Positions 50,718-63,270 of a stretch of 64,000 nt of DNA are shown here, piece after piece. The position numbers and the translations under genes were made by a program. Within the stretch, counting starts at the first letter, position 1. Every line of letters begins with the position of its first letter. This DNA is from Flaccisagitta enflata (lineage: Eukaryota > Chaetognatha > Sagittoidea > Aphragmophora). The stretch lies in the NCBI GenBank assembly GCA_965153355.1, contig OZ231128.1, forward strand, positions 13,454,001 through 13,518,000. Reading direction: 5' to 3'. The notes under the pieces were generated by a model, which worked only from the letters and a program-made list of their open reading frames with translations, had not been told where the DNA came from and did not search any database.

Positions 50718-51290
50718 GTAGGTTCAGTTTACCCCAGATCTTAAAATACCAACAAGATTCTATCTGTTATGTATGAAATTTAATCTTTTTTTTAATTGAT
50801 TATTAAACAGTAAATATTCACTAGACCCTTTTTGAGAGCGCATTTCAAATTATAAGCGGGTGCGCTATAACTGTGCGCTGTAACTGTGCGCTGTAAGTTA
50901 CAGTGCCACATGAAGGTCATTTTGAAAGAACCAAACATTCGTTCCCATTCTTATCATTTTCATTCCTACTTTCCAAAACATACATGTAACACCCGAGCTA
51001 AATCATTGAGCTAAGCTTTGGTCCGTCTTGTTGAAAGAACGGCGTAAATGATAGTCCTTGACTCAACTTGGTTTTAGATGAAAACACCTTTAATGTCCTA
51101 ATGTCGGTAGCGACAAAAAAAAGGGAAAAAAAGTAACTTTTGATGAAAAGTGGATACTGAGAGATACTGAGAGATATGGAGAGAAAAAGGATAGAACAAG
51201 ATAAAACAAGATAGATGAAGATAGAAAGAGATAGAAGGCGCCAATAAAATGAAAAACAAGGTTAAGTAGGCCAACGATGCGTCCTTCATG

Positions 51291-51401
51291 AATGAATGAA
51301 TGAATGAATGAATGAATGAATGAATGAATGAATGAATGAATGAATGAATGAATGAATGAATGAATGAATAAATGAATGAATGAATGAATGAATGAATGAA
51401 A
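51291..51401 (+). repeat. (TGAA)n microsatellite
   Basis: Inverted counterpart of the (ATTC)n tract at 17,251-17,355. Confidence 0.98.
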
Positions 51402-51559
51402 GATTAGATTGGTGCGGCATGCTTCGTTTTTGAAGGAGCCCCGGATTTTCTAATTCAAATGTTTGCAAGACAGACGAACTAACTGACCAACTAACCAACC
51501 AATCAACCAACCAACAGAGCGAATGACCAACACAGAATCTTGTAGAGATGCAAGGACAC

Positions 51560-51632
51560 AGAAAAAAGAAAGAAGGAAGAAAGAAAAAAGGAAAGAAAGG
51601 AAGAAAAAAAGAAAGAAACAAAGAAACAAGGA

Positions 51633-51664
<32 letters not shown>

Positions 51665-51677
51665 AAAATAGAAAAAT

Positions 51678-51748
<71 letters not shown>

Positions 51749-51902
51749 AGGAAAGAAAGAAAGAAAGAAAGAAAAAGATGTGAGTTCAATTTAGCATGAA
51801 CAAAGAACAAGTTCTTGAAGGTGACAAGGTGACAAAGCATTCTAAAGACCTTGAACAGAAGAAAGAAAGAAACAAAGAAAAAAAGAAACAAAGAAACAAG
51901 GA

Positions 51903-51970
<68 letters not shown>

Positions 51971-51974
51971 AAAA

Positions 51975-52046
<72 letters not shown>

Positions 52047-52047
52047 G

Positions 52048-52098
<51 letters not shown>

Positions 52099-52213
52099 AA
52101 AAAAGAAAGAAAGAAGGAAAGAAAGAAAGAAAGAAAAAGATGTGAGTTCAATTTAGCATGAACAAAGAACAAGTTATTGAAGGTGACAAGGTGACAAAGC
52201 ATTCTAAAGACCT
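51560..52213. repeat. Tandem duplication of a (GAAA)n plus 75-bp unit
   Basis: The flank tgagttcaatttagcatgaac...tctaaagacc occurs at 51,781-51,853 and again at 52,143-52,213, a period of 362 bases, each preceded by a (GAAA)n tract. The left arm has a single unit. Confidence 0.92.
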
Positions 52214-52318
52214 GGAACGGGTAAGCACAGTCGTCACAGACAGACCATCTGTCAGACCATCTGTCCGCCATCTGTTAGACACCAAAAAAAACCATGGGGA
52301 TTGAAAACATGGCCGGAA

Positions 52319-52425
<107 letters not shown>

Positions 52426-53725
52426 GAAATAGAAATGAAAAGAACGGAAACAAAAAAAGAGAGAAACTTGGAATATAAAGGAGAGAGAGAAAGGGGGGGA
52501 AAGTATTGGTGAAAATGGTTTGTAATGGAAATGAGGTTTGGTGAAAGACTGATCCCAGAAAATAAGGAGCGCGACAAAGATAGAAAAGATGAAAGCCAAG
52601 GAAGACAAGGAAAAAAATGAATAAGGAAAAAAATTTGAAAAGCGAAAGAAAGACGTGAGAATTTTTGAAATATGAAATTTCTAATTTGAACTTTGTGACG
52701 GCCCCAAATAAAATTGGGAATTTGTTTTAATGTTCAAATTATGGGTTACCTCAGGAAGGAAAAACTTTTGGCTTAAGCAATACCGATCCAAGGATAATAC
52801 AATGAAAGGGGCAGCAAAATCGCTAGCACCCCTACCCACAGCTCAGATGGACAGTGCCACATGGGCAACTAAGGTATCAATCAAAAGCTAACCCCAATAC
52901 AATTCCCATCACTGAGGCGTTTTTTGAATTTTCATTTAATTCCTGAAATATTGGTTATAAAAGGGCTCAATCCAACACTCTTGAAAACGGCTGATTTTCA
53001 CCCTTAAAAGGCCTGTACATCGAAAAGTAGAGAAAACATAAGAAAACGCCTCTATAGTGGGAAAAGTATTAGAATAAGCTACTGGACACCACCTTTAATG
53101 CCTGTGGTGGTGAACATCTAAGCTGTAGGTAGGGGTGCTCGCGATTTTGACTGCCCCTTTCACTATGATATCATCGCCTCTCTGTATAAATCGGTCTTCA
53201 AAGATTTCTCCTCGCATTAACATTGCAATTGCAAGCCCAGTATGAGTATGAGTGATTGAGTATCGAAACATTGGATTCCTAAATCAGGTCAGTTGACCGC
53301 TGTTTCCGTTGATTTGAAACAAAAAATGAATGAACATCAATGCGCGTACTTTTGATTTGAACAAGATGGTACTCCTCCGGGACCGCTGCCCAAAAGAAAG
53401 AGAAGAAGAAAGGGATAGAAACGCGGAAGACCAATCAATTGAGTATGGTTGTCCAGTGACATGAATAACGCAATAACAAACCTGGGATAAGTGCCCGACA
53501 GGTCCAGAGTCATGACCGACTAACGGACAGACGTAAAGACGAAAAGACAGAAAGCGCCCGACCAGTCGAGACCGACAAATGGACAGACGTGAAGACATAC
53601 TGAAAGATCATGCATATAGAACGCGAGTTTTAAAAAAGAATGATGAATAGTCGCAAAAGCGTTAGATGGTCAGCGGTACCCGTGCCCTGCCTAAGTTAGT
53701 TGTGGTTTAAGTTGAGGGGGGAGCA

Positions 53726-54241
53726 GGGCAGCGGCCCTGAAGGGGTTGATGACCTATGCTTTCAAACATATGGGGGATTTTCTCCTCCTCCTCCTCCTCC
53801 CCCTCCTCCTCCATCCCTCTCCCTCAAATCCCAGTCTTGAGGCCCAAATTCCAGTCTCAAGGCCCAAATCCCAGTCTTGAGGCCCAAATTCCAGCCTCAA
53901 GGCCCAAGTCCTAGCCTCAAGGCCTAAATCCCAGCCTGGAGGCTGAGATTTGGGCCTCAAGGGCATGATCTGGGCTTCTTTTCCTGAGATTTTGACCTTG
54001 AGGTTGAGATTTGGGCTTCACGGCTGAAATCTGGGCCTCCAAGCTAGGATTCAGGCCTTGAGGCTAGGATTTGGGCCTTGAGGCTGGGATTTGGGCCTCA
54101 AGACTGGCATTTGGGCCTCGAGACTGGAATTTGGGCCTCAGGACTGGGATTTGAGGGGGGGACGTAGGAGAAGGAGAAGGAGGAGAAAATCCCCCATATG
54201 TGTGAATGCATAGGTCATCGACCCCTTCGGGGCCGCTGCCC
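53726..54241. mobile_element. Fold-back element with inner minisatellite
   Basis: Starts gggcagcggccc, ends gggccgctgccc, with about 65-base terminal inverted repeats (gttgatgacctatgctttca / gtgaatgcataggtcatcg). Inside, ggcccaaatcccagtcttga-type units run in one direction at 53,825-53,945 and in the opposite direction at 53,950-54,145. Absent from the left IR-B arm at about 15,290, so it is an insertion or a deletion. Confidence 0.78.
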
Positions 54242-54402
54242 AAAAACTAAGGACAACTGCCTTTTGGACAACTTTTTTCATTCCATCCTTCAAACCATGA
54301 ACAATCTTTTTTTTTTTTTTGCTTGAATTAAATGATGGGTTCTCGAGGCCGTTAAATTACATTTAATCTTTAACGCGTGTCATCCCAAATTCATCCGCAT
54401 TA

Positions 54403-54997
54403 CTATCTAGGAAATAAATATACGGAGTTAGTCTTATCACTCACCGAATGAAATCTAGGTTCAAATGAATCAATTTCTATTTGTTTAATCGTATTTTGAT
54501 CTATGAAGTGCTTCTGTTATGAGTTTCTATGGGATTAGTTTATGGTTTTTTAACCTAAATCAGTGTATCCTTAATTTCTCAACAAGCACCAAAATCATTT
54601 AATCGGTTTGGTTTTGTATTCATATTAGATAATTTGAGACCAATATGTTTAACTGCAGCCTTCAATTTTTTCAACAATCAAAACGTTTGTAAAAAATGTA
54701 ATTTAATGAGGCCATGCAAAATGATTTTGGTCAATCTGTTTAGATTTGAGAGCTCTTTAAACATATGTTGTCTTTTGAAGATTTTGACTGAAAACCTCAA
54801 AATAAGATCTTGGTAAAATGACAGTTTCTCTTCAAAACGCTGTCCAATGAAAACGGTTTGAGCTACTGACCTCTGCTTGGTCTTGTTTGGAAGATATTTT
54901 GTCATAGTTTGTTGATCTGCTTTCATTTTTGAATTGGTTTATGCAGTCTAACTGCTATAATGATGGTTAGGCGTCCGCATATTTATTTCCTAGATAG
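54403..54997. mobile_element. TA-flanked terminal-inverted-repeat element, 595 bp
   Basis: Ends CTATCTAGGAAATAAATAT and its reverse complement, flanked by TA on both sides (54,401-54,402 and 54,998-54,999). The left arm has gaattaatgtcg at the matching site (TA at 15,102-15,103), i.e. an uninterrupted target. Consistent with a Tc1/mariner-type MITE. No transposase. Confidence 0.78.
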
Positions 54998-55533
54998 TAA
55001 TTCAAATTGAAGGAAAGTTTGATATCATAATTTGGAAGCAAGGGTCCCCAAATCGGATCGGCATCCAGACATTTTCTGATCGCGTTTGATCGTACGAGAT
55101 TAAAACCTGAAAGAATCTTTTTTACAATTGTTTTCTTTTCTTGTCGTTTTTACGCGCGCCAAGGCTCTGTCTGTCTGTTCGTCAGTCACTCGGTTGGTTG
55201 GCGCGTTGGTCGTTTGGTTGGTAACGCATTCGCTCGACGATCAACACGGCGCATTTGTTGGCCTTGTTTTATTCCAACCCAATCGACTTGATAAATTTGA
55301 TATCATTACCGACAACAAACAATTTTTTTAAACAAAGCTCAGTACGATACACCAATATAGAAACTTTGAAAAGTGGTTGTAAGATCTATGTCGTTGTGTC
55401 ATATGCATGGGCTTCACCATACATGTAGGTGTACGTATCCCGCATAGGCACAGGCGTAGGTATGGGCGCAAGCGTTGCAATTTAATGCCTGAAATAAAAG
55501 AAGGAAACAGAAAATTCTTAGAGGATTAGGAGT

Positions 55534-56042
55534 CAGTAGATGTCGTCTAGACTTGGAAATACGGGGGAGCTCATAACCTCAGCATCAGTACAGTGAGGGG
55601 ACTGATATTTTGCTAGTGTAATGTATAGACCCTAAGGGGTTGACGATGGGGTATGGTATCCCCCTACGGCTTACCTTACAAAAAAAACTTTTAGTATAAA
55701 ATATTAGGATCAATCACTTTTTTGGCAGAATTTCAGCTTCATCTATTTGCTTTAATTGCAAAACCAGCCTGGGATTCGAACCCGGAACTTTTAAAGAAAT
55801 TGATTGATCAAGAGAGATTTGAAGTCAAGTGAGTTAACCACTAGACCAATTCTGGCAGCTGTTGAAGCAAAACAGATTTGTTTTAGTATATTCAAAAGAA
55901 TTTTCTATCCACAGAGCTGCCATACCCCATCGTCAACCCTATAGGACATAAGCATTATACAGACACAGTTTCATTTCATTGGCGCAAATGGTAGTTACAA
56001 TATGAGGGCCCCCGTATTTCCAAGTCTAGACGACATCTACTG
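55534..56042. mobile_element. 509-bp element with 34-bp perfect terminal inverted repeats
   Basis: Terminal repeats at 55,534-55,567 and 56,009-56,042 begin CAGTAGATGTCGTCTAGACT and are perfect over 34 bases. A second, internal perfect 20-base inverted repeat lies at 55,637-55,656 and 55,920-55,939. A tRNA-like module sits between them on the minus strand. The left arm lacks the element near 14,355. Confidence 0.82.
55763..55856 (-). tRNA. tRNA-like sequence inside a transposon (probable pseudogene or SINE head)
   Basis: On the minus strand, GCCAG at the start pairs with CTGGT at the end. An A-box TGGTCTAGTGG and a perfect B-box GGTTCGAATCC are present in the right order about 55 bases apart, a longer spacing than usual, as with a long variable arm or intron. 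The T-stem is nearly paired. The anticodon stem is poor, so I do not assign an isotype and doubt that it is a working tRNA. The internal Pol III promoter boxes look intact. Confidence 0.6.
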
Positions 56043-56280
56043 TATGCCCTTGCGTCAAAGAGCGATTTGATTTTTTGTCCGGTTACAAGAGTGACTCTTT
56101 CGATGAGTGAAGGAGGGAGGAAACTGAAATAAATCATACGCTAGAGTAAAAGCGGTAGAAAAATGGATACATAGCGGAAGGTCCACCAGGATATCAGAGA
56201 CAGATACTTAGTAATTTTTCACCCAAAAATGGGCATATGAACAAAACTTTTAAAACATTTCAAAATGTTATGTTTTAACG

Positions 56281-56281
56281 G

Positions 56282-56357
<76 letters not shown>
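56281..56357 (+). repeat. (GTT)n microsatellite
   Basis: Inverted counterpart of the (CAA)n tract at 14,032-14,150, shorter by about 40 bases. Confidence 0.99.
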
Positions 56358-56359
<2 letters not shown>

Positions 56360-56854
56360 TTGTCTGACATTTCACATAGTCCAAAGCAGAGGTCATTAGC
56401 TCAAATACTTTAGAGGATATTTCAAAATCTTTGAAATGTCCAAAACTAGAAAAAGCTTAAAAAACAACTTTTAGACTTGAGTGCTAAGAAACTGGTATAT
56501 AGTGTTGTTGCATTCTTCCATCAATAGTTAAAGCAAACATCGCATTTTTGGTTCAAACTGAAGCACCATGAATGCCTTTTAGGTTGTTTTATCCAATTTA
56601 ATGTAATCATGCTATTTTCTTTTCTAAAAATGGGGTTAGATTGAGAATCCATGGCAATTTTTTGAGTATGGAGAGAAACCTTCACATTTTTGGTCATATA
56701 TTTTTAAATGTTTCAATTTCTCTATTTTGGCCAACCAAAGTGAGAGGAACAAACGTCAGGCAATTCTCTACGAGGAGCAACTTTCGCATTATGAATATCT
56801 AATGTAGTTAAAGCGTAATAAGCTTTTACTTTTCACCAGTTGAGGTTGTTCACC

Positions 56855-56965
56855 CAGTAGTCGCGGACTAGCGACACTATAACTATAAGAGGCTTTGTCC
56901 ATCCATTGGTCAGCTTGTCCATTGGTCCATCAGTCCATCTTCCCATCGGTCCGTTATGATCCACT
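56855..56965 (-). repeat. Hairpin-ended dispersed repeat, 3' part
   Basis: Counterpart of 12,545-12,640: hairpin AGTCGCGGACTAGCGAC (56,859-56,875), ataagaggctttgt, then tccatccattgg-type runs. Confidence 0.65.
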
Positions 56966-57536
56966 CGAAAAGTTTGATTTTGCGTTTAAGATGCTGCGAT
57001 TTTGATTGTGCGAAGCATGTGTATAGGCGAGGGGATTGTACGCCCCTACCCGCCCATCCACGACAATTTTGTTTCTTGTTCTGCGACCTTCACTTGATTT
57101 CATTTTTTTTTTTCTTTTTTTTTTCTCATTGGAACAAATCAGTAAAAAGTCGTCAGTTGTTTCCCTACGCCTGCGACTAATGCATTCGGAGCCTCATTTA
57201 CTTTTTACTAAACCCCTAAAAGGCTTTAAAGGTTCCCCTAATGAGTCTACTGTCTCCATCTAGAACACTTTGAGAGGGGGGTGGCATCACTAGCGAGGGG
57301 CCCCGCCCCCTGGAGGCCTGAGAGGGGCACCTGGAGGGAGAGAAAAAGACAAAAAATGAATATAGAAAGGAAGAATTAAAAAGAATAATTAGAAAGGGCA
57401 ACAGGCGCCAAAAAAAGCAGGAAGAAAAGGCAGGGGTGGCTTGGGGGCCGATGAAGAGGCCAGTGGACTGAGTGGAGGGGCCCGCCATTTCTCTCAACAT
57501 CCATGCTACCTCGGTGCTTACTGTCATGATTACTAG

Positions 57537-57717
57537 TACAGTTGAACCCCGCTCCAACAGACCCGCTTTCAACGGAATTCCGCCTTTAACAGATATAATT
57601 TCTTGGTCCCTCGAACCAATTTTCTTTTATTTCCTATATTGGCTGTAAAAGAATTCCACCTTGAACAAATAATATTCCTTGGTCTCTTGAAATCCGTTGG
57701 AGCGGGATTTAACTGTA
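57537..57717. mobile_element. pogo/Tigger-like MITE, 181 bp including TA sites
   Basis: TACAGTTGAACCCCGCTCC at the left and GGAGCGGGATTTAACTGTA at the right, an imperfect inverted repeat of about 23 bases beginning CAGTT next to TA. TA targets with CAGTTGAA ends are typical of pogo/Tigger-type elements. The left arm has the uninterrupted target at about 11,906-11,911. No coding. Confidence 0.78.
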
Positions 57718-58252
57718 ACTATTGCTAATACTACTTCACTCAGGGAGGTGAAAGCGGACGATTTTCATGCCGCTTTCCTTTTAGCTTCCATTTTATAGCT
57801 CAAAGCCTCAAACTGGAGAAGCCGTGCTACTATCTAGGAAAAAAATTTTGCCAAACTTCTAAAATATTGAGATGATGTCCGTTGGTTGCATTGTTGGTCA
57901 GAAAACGTATTTGTCAAAACCGCTTAAAACGTCCAACATCTTAACCAGGCCAGTATTCATTCTCTTGGTTCCTCTTTTCCCCTCCCGCATTTCTGTGTTG
58001 GTTTTGTTGGATTTAAATCAGTGAAAAATCGCAGACTGAAATCACTTTAAAACTCTTCTTATTCATCATTCATGTTCTACATGATTGTCTTCATCACCAT
58101 ATTCAGCCTCGGCTAGTCCTGATAAAGCATGAGAAAGGTCGCATACAGCTTAGGTCAGGGCTTCGAGACTGGAGCTTGGAATAGGACAATGAAAAATAAC
58201 ACCAGGCGCACCGTCTTGGACTAAATGGTTAACTATGAGTGATGCGCGTAGT

Positions 58253-58763
58253 TTGGAAAAAAGTCGAAGAATACCTTCGGCTTTTTGAGACCTACGGAGG
58301 AAATTGGTTTTCCCTTTTTCTTTTGAGTCTTTTGAGGAAGTTGGTGTTTTTTCGGGCCGAACGAGCCTACGCATGAAATTAACAGCTAAGAAAAAGCTAA
58401 TTCTCCTCTTTCAGATGACGCCAAGCAGAATTCTGTGCGATCGATAGTTTTGGAGCTATGATTTTTTAAATCTTTTTTTATTTTTCCGCATTTTTCGCGC
58501 TTTCCCAAAAAACGAGGAATTGAGTTAGTTGAAGTTTATTTGAACTTCGAAATTTCCCAGGTGGTAATTGTGCATCCTGGCATCCTGGCAGCACAGTCTA
58601 GATACTTGTGTGTGGGGGTTGGGGTGTGGATGGGGGTTGGATGCCTCTATCCGCAACAATATTGTAACCTTGTATTACATGTTTTTCTCTTTTTCTCTCT
58701 CTGTCTCTCTTTTCCCCTCTGTCTCTCTCTCCCCCTCTGTCTGTCTGTCTGTCTATCTGTCTT

Positions 58764-58804
<41 letters not shown>

Positions 58805-58911
58805 CTCTCGCTCTCTCGCTCTCTCGCTCTCTCGCTTTCTCGCTCTCTCGCTCTCTTTTCCTCTCAGCATTTACGACTTTTTTCCTACGGCGATTAGCCG
58901 CCTTTATTGGT
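58253..58911. mobile_element. Right-arm insertion with subterminal inverted repeats
   Basis: Absent from the left arm, where ctagttac joins tacgcgcatcac (about 10,850-10,862). Near its ends are GGAAAAAAGTCG (58,255-58,266) and CGACTTTTTTCC (58,874-58,885). Inside is a CT-rich run at 58,690-58,860. The family is not recognised. Confidence 0.55.
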
Positions 58912-59107
58912 AACTAGTCAGTGAAGGCTCACAAGGCCCTCCATATTTTTCAGTTGGGGTGTATTGAGGGATATTTTACATTTGTCATAAAAAAAGATTC
59001 GAATTACTGTTGTAAGTAGGCCCACCATGAAACAAGAAACGGTAAATAATAGGAAGCAACTCACTCACAACGCAAACTGGATTAAAACCCCATAAAAAAG
59101 ACAAAAA

Positions 59108-59262
59108 CAATGATAATTCAAAAATGATACCGACTGACGGATGGATGGATAGACCGATTGACGGATGGACAGGCCGATGAACGTACGGACGGATAGACTT
59201 ACGCATGGACGGACAGACTGATGGATGGACCGACCAAGTTGTAGAGTCACGCTGCGTGACTT
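59108..59262 (+). repeat. Hairpin-ended dispersed repeat, 3' part
   Basis: Counterpart of 10,470-10,622, with hairpin AGTCACG-CTG-CGTGACT (59,245-59,261). Confidence 0.7.
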
Positions 59263-59437
59263 AAAAGAAACAAAAGATAGCAAAATTGTCAGTTAATTTT
59301 TCAGTCCCCTCTTCCTCCTTGTTTCTTTGGCGCGTTAAACAATAAATCTCGGTTGTTGGTGGCAAACATTTGGGGTCGTTTGGGTCGGATGTCACGTTTT
59401 TCACATTATAACGAGGCGTAGAGATGACGCCAGAGCC

Positions 59438-59557
59438 CGACAGAGGACGCAACGGGGAATATAACGAGACCATTTCCCGGCAGAGGACGCAACGGGGAAT
59501 ATAACGAGACCATTTCCCGACCGAGGACGCAACGGGGAATATAACGAGACCATTTCC
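59438..59557 (-). repeat. 40-bp tandem repeat, three units
   Basis: Three units ending ataacgagaccatttcc, against two units at the mirrored place (10,213-10,292). Confidence 0.95.
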
Positions 59558-60592
59558 TGCCCAAAAGAACACCTCGACCTTTTGGTACGCAAATTCTGGG
59601 CAAGAGGGCAAATAAAAAAAAAGGGAAAAAAAGCACAAATACACAATAATCCACATTGGACAGTGCATTTCCCCATATCATTGGTTCCTTGACTCGGGTC
59701 AATTGTTCAGTAAGTAGTAACACATTATCTTTTTTCTTTTCCTTTTTTTTTCTTTTTGGCCTTATGACGAACTGAAAATTACCATAGAATTATCTACCCA
59801 AGCCAGATGAATCATGATTTTCATAAAATCAAATTGCCAAAAATTTTTTGCTTGGATGTTATCAATTAACATGTGAATAGATATATTTTGCATTTATTGA
59901 TTTCGATAAGTCAGTTCAAGTCTTGAATCGTGAAGTTCATGGTTGAAAAACTAGACAAAATACAGTAGAAATATCAATTTGTTATTGTACCCTGAGCCAC
60001 ACAGAATTCCAAATTTGCATAGAAAATCAAAATCTCAACAAAATAAGAACATAGCACGATCCCTAACTCAGATACTGAGCGCGCTATATTCTTATTTCAT
60101 GGAAATTTTGATTTCCTATGCAAATTTAGAATTCTGTATGAGCTGAAAAAAATTGATTGTTATCAATTCTTTTATTTTTTCTTAACTTCATAGTTGAATT
60201 TCCTTGATTCCTATTTCCCATTCTACCATTCGGCTATATTAGATCATCTTTTTTATATGAATAAACAAACTAGGTTTAAAAAAAAAAACAAAAAAAACAG
60301 GCAGTAACCAAAATAGAAGTGCCAATGCAGTTGGTTAGTTCGTCCAATGGGTAATTTTCTCTATCTCAAGTTTCAGTGCGTCTTATAGTAACTATCCAAC
60401 TTTTCCCATATCACCCCACACTCATGTCCACTGAAGCGGCAACAAATCCCAATTTGCGGCTCTTATGCTTTCTTGGCGGCCTGAGTTGCGTGAATGATTA
60501 CCAACCAAAACAGAGCTTCATGTACTTTCAATTGTATCATTTATTACTACAAAAATGGCATGGTTGCAAGTAGACTTCAGCGCATTCAAACC

Positions 60593-60878
60593 CAGGCGTG
60601 TATTAAGTTGAGCATTCCCCTCCCCCCCCCCCCCGTGGGGGGGCAATAAAATCAAAGGGTTTGGAGATGGAGAAAAAAATAAAAAGCTAAAAAAGAAGAA
60701 AAAAGAAAATCTTTGAAGATTTAATATTTTTGGTAGTTCCAAATAAAAGTATCTGATTACTACTGCTTTGTGGGGAAGAAAATCATAGATTTTGCAGTGC
60801 GAGGCGACGCATCGCAGGGAAGAAAATCAAAGGCAGGGGGGAATAAAATCAAAAGCCACTCAATTATATACACCCCTG
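60593..60878 (+). mobile_element. hAT-like MITE, copy 3
   Basis: Third copy at the corresponding site of the right IR-B arm. It has a longer C/G-rich foldback just inside its left end (about 60,615-60,643) that copies 1 and 2 lack. This version matches the left-end half found at 48,182-48,227. The right-hand flank is ttcaacc, one A shorter than TTCAAACC. Confidence 0.8.
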
Positions 60879-61110
60879 TTCAACCACAGTGCGGGAAATG
60901 AGGCAAGGGTAGACGAACCCCCTTCCGTGGGAATAAGAAGACCTAACACTTGAATAGGGTCAGAGTGAGAGTATGAAAACTTATCGTGGACCAGGCGGGG
61001 GGGGGGAGGTGAGGGGGGGAGGGAATTTGTAGTGATAAAAAGTGAGGGTTTTCCATTATGCGAGGTTGAGCTCTTTGGGATTTGGACTGAAACGAATGTG
61101 AAAGAGAAGT

Positions 61111-61345
<235 letters not shown>

Positions 61346-62120
61346 GGAGATTCAGTCTTGCAAGGAAACGGAGAGTGATATCTTTGCACCCTGGGTTCCG
61401 TTTTTTTAGTTGGCTCATTAGTTTACTATTGTATTTTGCTTGGTCGGTCTGTTAGACATCGCGATCGCTGACGTATTTGTAACAATGTTTGGATCATAAG
61501 CTGTTCTTGCATAACAGTTCACCCATTACCCAAGTGTCCGCGACTTAGGGACCGCGTTTTGGCCCGTGTATCTGGCCTTGATTGTTATGCACAGTTAAAC
61601 TCCGCAATAACGGATGTTATGGGGGCTAACAAAGTCTATTTGTTGTTGGTGGACTTTTGTTATTGGCAAATTTAAGAAATGAAAAAATATATATCATGAT
61701 GGCATTATGATATACAGCGGAGCACCGCTAGAGCGCACCCATTAATAAGGCATGCCCGCCTATCAGGCATGCAACATACAATCCCCTGAGAGATTCAGTA
61801 GTTTGTTTCTAGATATTGGCAATAAGGCATCTTCGCTAAAAGGATACTCTTTGGTACATTATAGCTGGGTATGTAGTAGCTGATGATTCTGTACATTGCA
61901 AACAGCTCTAAGCATCTGCATCTGAAAACTAGTGACAAGTCGCTTGTAACAAGGCATGATCCTTCTTACCCCAATGATGAAACGACACTTTCTACAGACT
62001 ATACTTGAGTCACCAGACGATGGGCGCTGACATAAGAATTCTATGTTTCAGAAGAAGGCATTTTGTTTGAAGGGAAGTTGCTTCTACTTGGATTACCCTA
62101 AGACGGCCCAAAACAGAAAG

Positions 62121-62396
<276 letters not shown>

Positions 62397-62453
62397 TGAC
62401 AGACCGAGAGACAGACAGAGAAAGAGAAAGAGAGAGAGATAGAACTAGGCCGG

Positions 62454-63063
62454 CACTGTGCTTTTAAAAGAATTTTTGAGTGAAAAGTCATATAACAGTG
62501 GGTTTTTCTGCATTTTTGTGTAGTATTGGGGTGTATAAGCATGTAACTAGCAAACATAAAATCATTCCCCGAGCGCATTTTGAGCAATCTTCAAAATAGA
62601 AAAAAATTTGACCCATCTTTAATGCAGATTCTTGTGTGTTGTATTGACTCATTTTTTGATTCCATATTGTTATTCTATGCAATATTCCCTTTTATTTGAT
62701 AGGTCACACTATATGGTTTGATACAGAAATACAGTTCTCATATTTTCAGCCACCGTTACTTTTTTTGTAGCGGTGACTCAAAAAATGACAATTTAGATTC
62801 TTTGCAAAGGTATAGAGTGCGACCTATCAAATGAAAGAGAATTTTGGATAGATTAACAATATGAAATTAAAAATTGAGTCAACACAACCCAGTAGAATCT
62901 GCAAAGAAAATGGGTCAATTTTTTTCTGATTTGGAGGATTACTCAAAAAGCACTGATTTTGTTTTTACTAGTAATAACTTATTGCGCTCTGATACTACAC
63001 AAATCTGCGGATAAACTCACTGTTATTTGTCTTTTCACTCCGAATTGTTTAAAAAGCAGAGTG
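62454..63063. mobile_element. Fold-back element inserted at CCGG, 610 bp
   Basis: Ends CACTGTGCTTTT and AAAAAGCAGAGTG with inverted arms of nearly 300 bases (gtgaaaagtcatataacagtg against cactgttatttgtcttttcac). Flanked by CCGG on both sides (62,450-62,453 and 63,064-63,067), inside the ggCCGGatacacgg motif of the hairpin-ended repeat family. Its centre matches that of 35,520-36,250. Confidence 0.78.
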
Positions 63064-63270
63064 CCGGATACACGGCAAGACAATCGCAGACGGTTGAGCA
63101 GAGGCCGTAATGCGAAAACTGCTCGCAATTCAAACAAGACTGGATAGTGTACACTGTACACTGTACACGGCAGGACTGTCGGATGGTTGGGCAGGGGAAG
63201 TGACGCAAAAACTGCTCACATTACAACAAGGCCGGATACACGGGCCAAGACGGTGCGCCGAGCGTTATTT
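63064..63270 (+). repeat. Hairpin-ended repeat modules, rearranged
   Basis: ccggatacacggcaagac, ggttgagcagaggccgtaatg, then ggttgggcaggggaagtgacg (shared with 2,625) and a second ggccggatacacggg start at 63,231. A tgtacactgtacac run at 63,148-63,165. No end hairpin. Confidence 0.55.
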
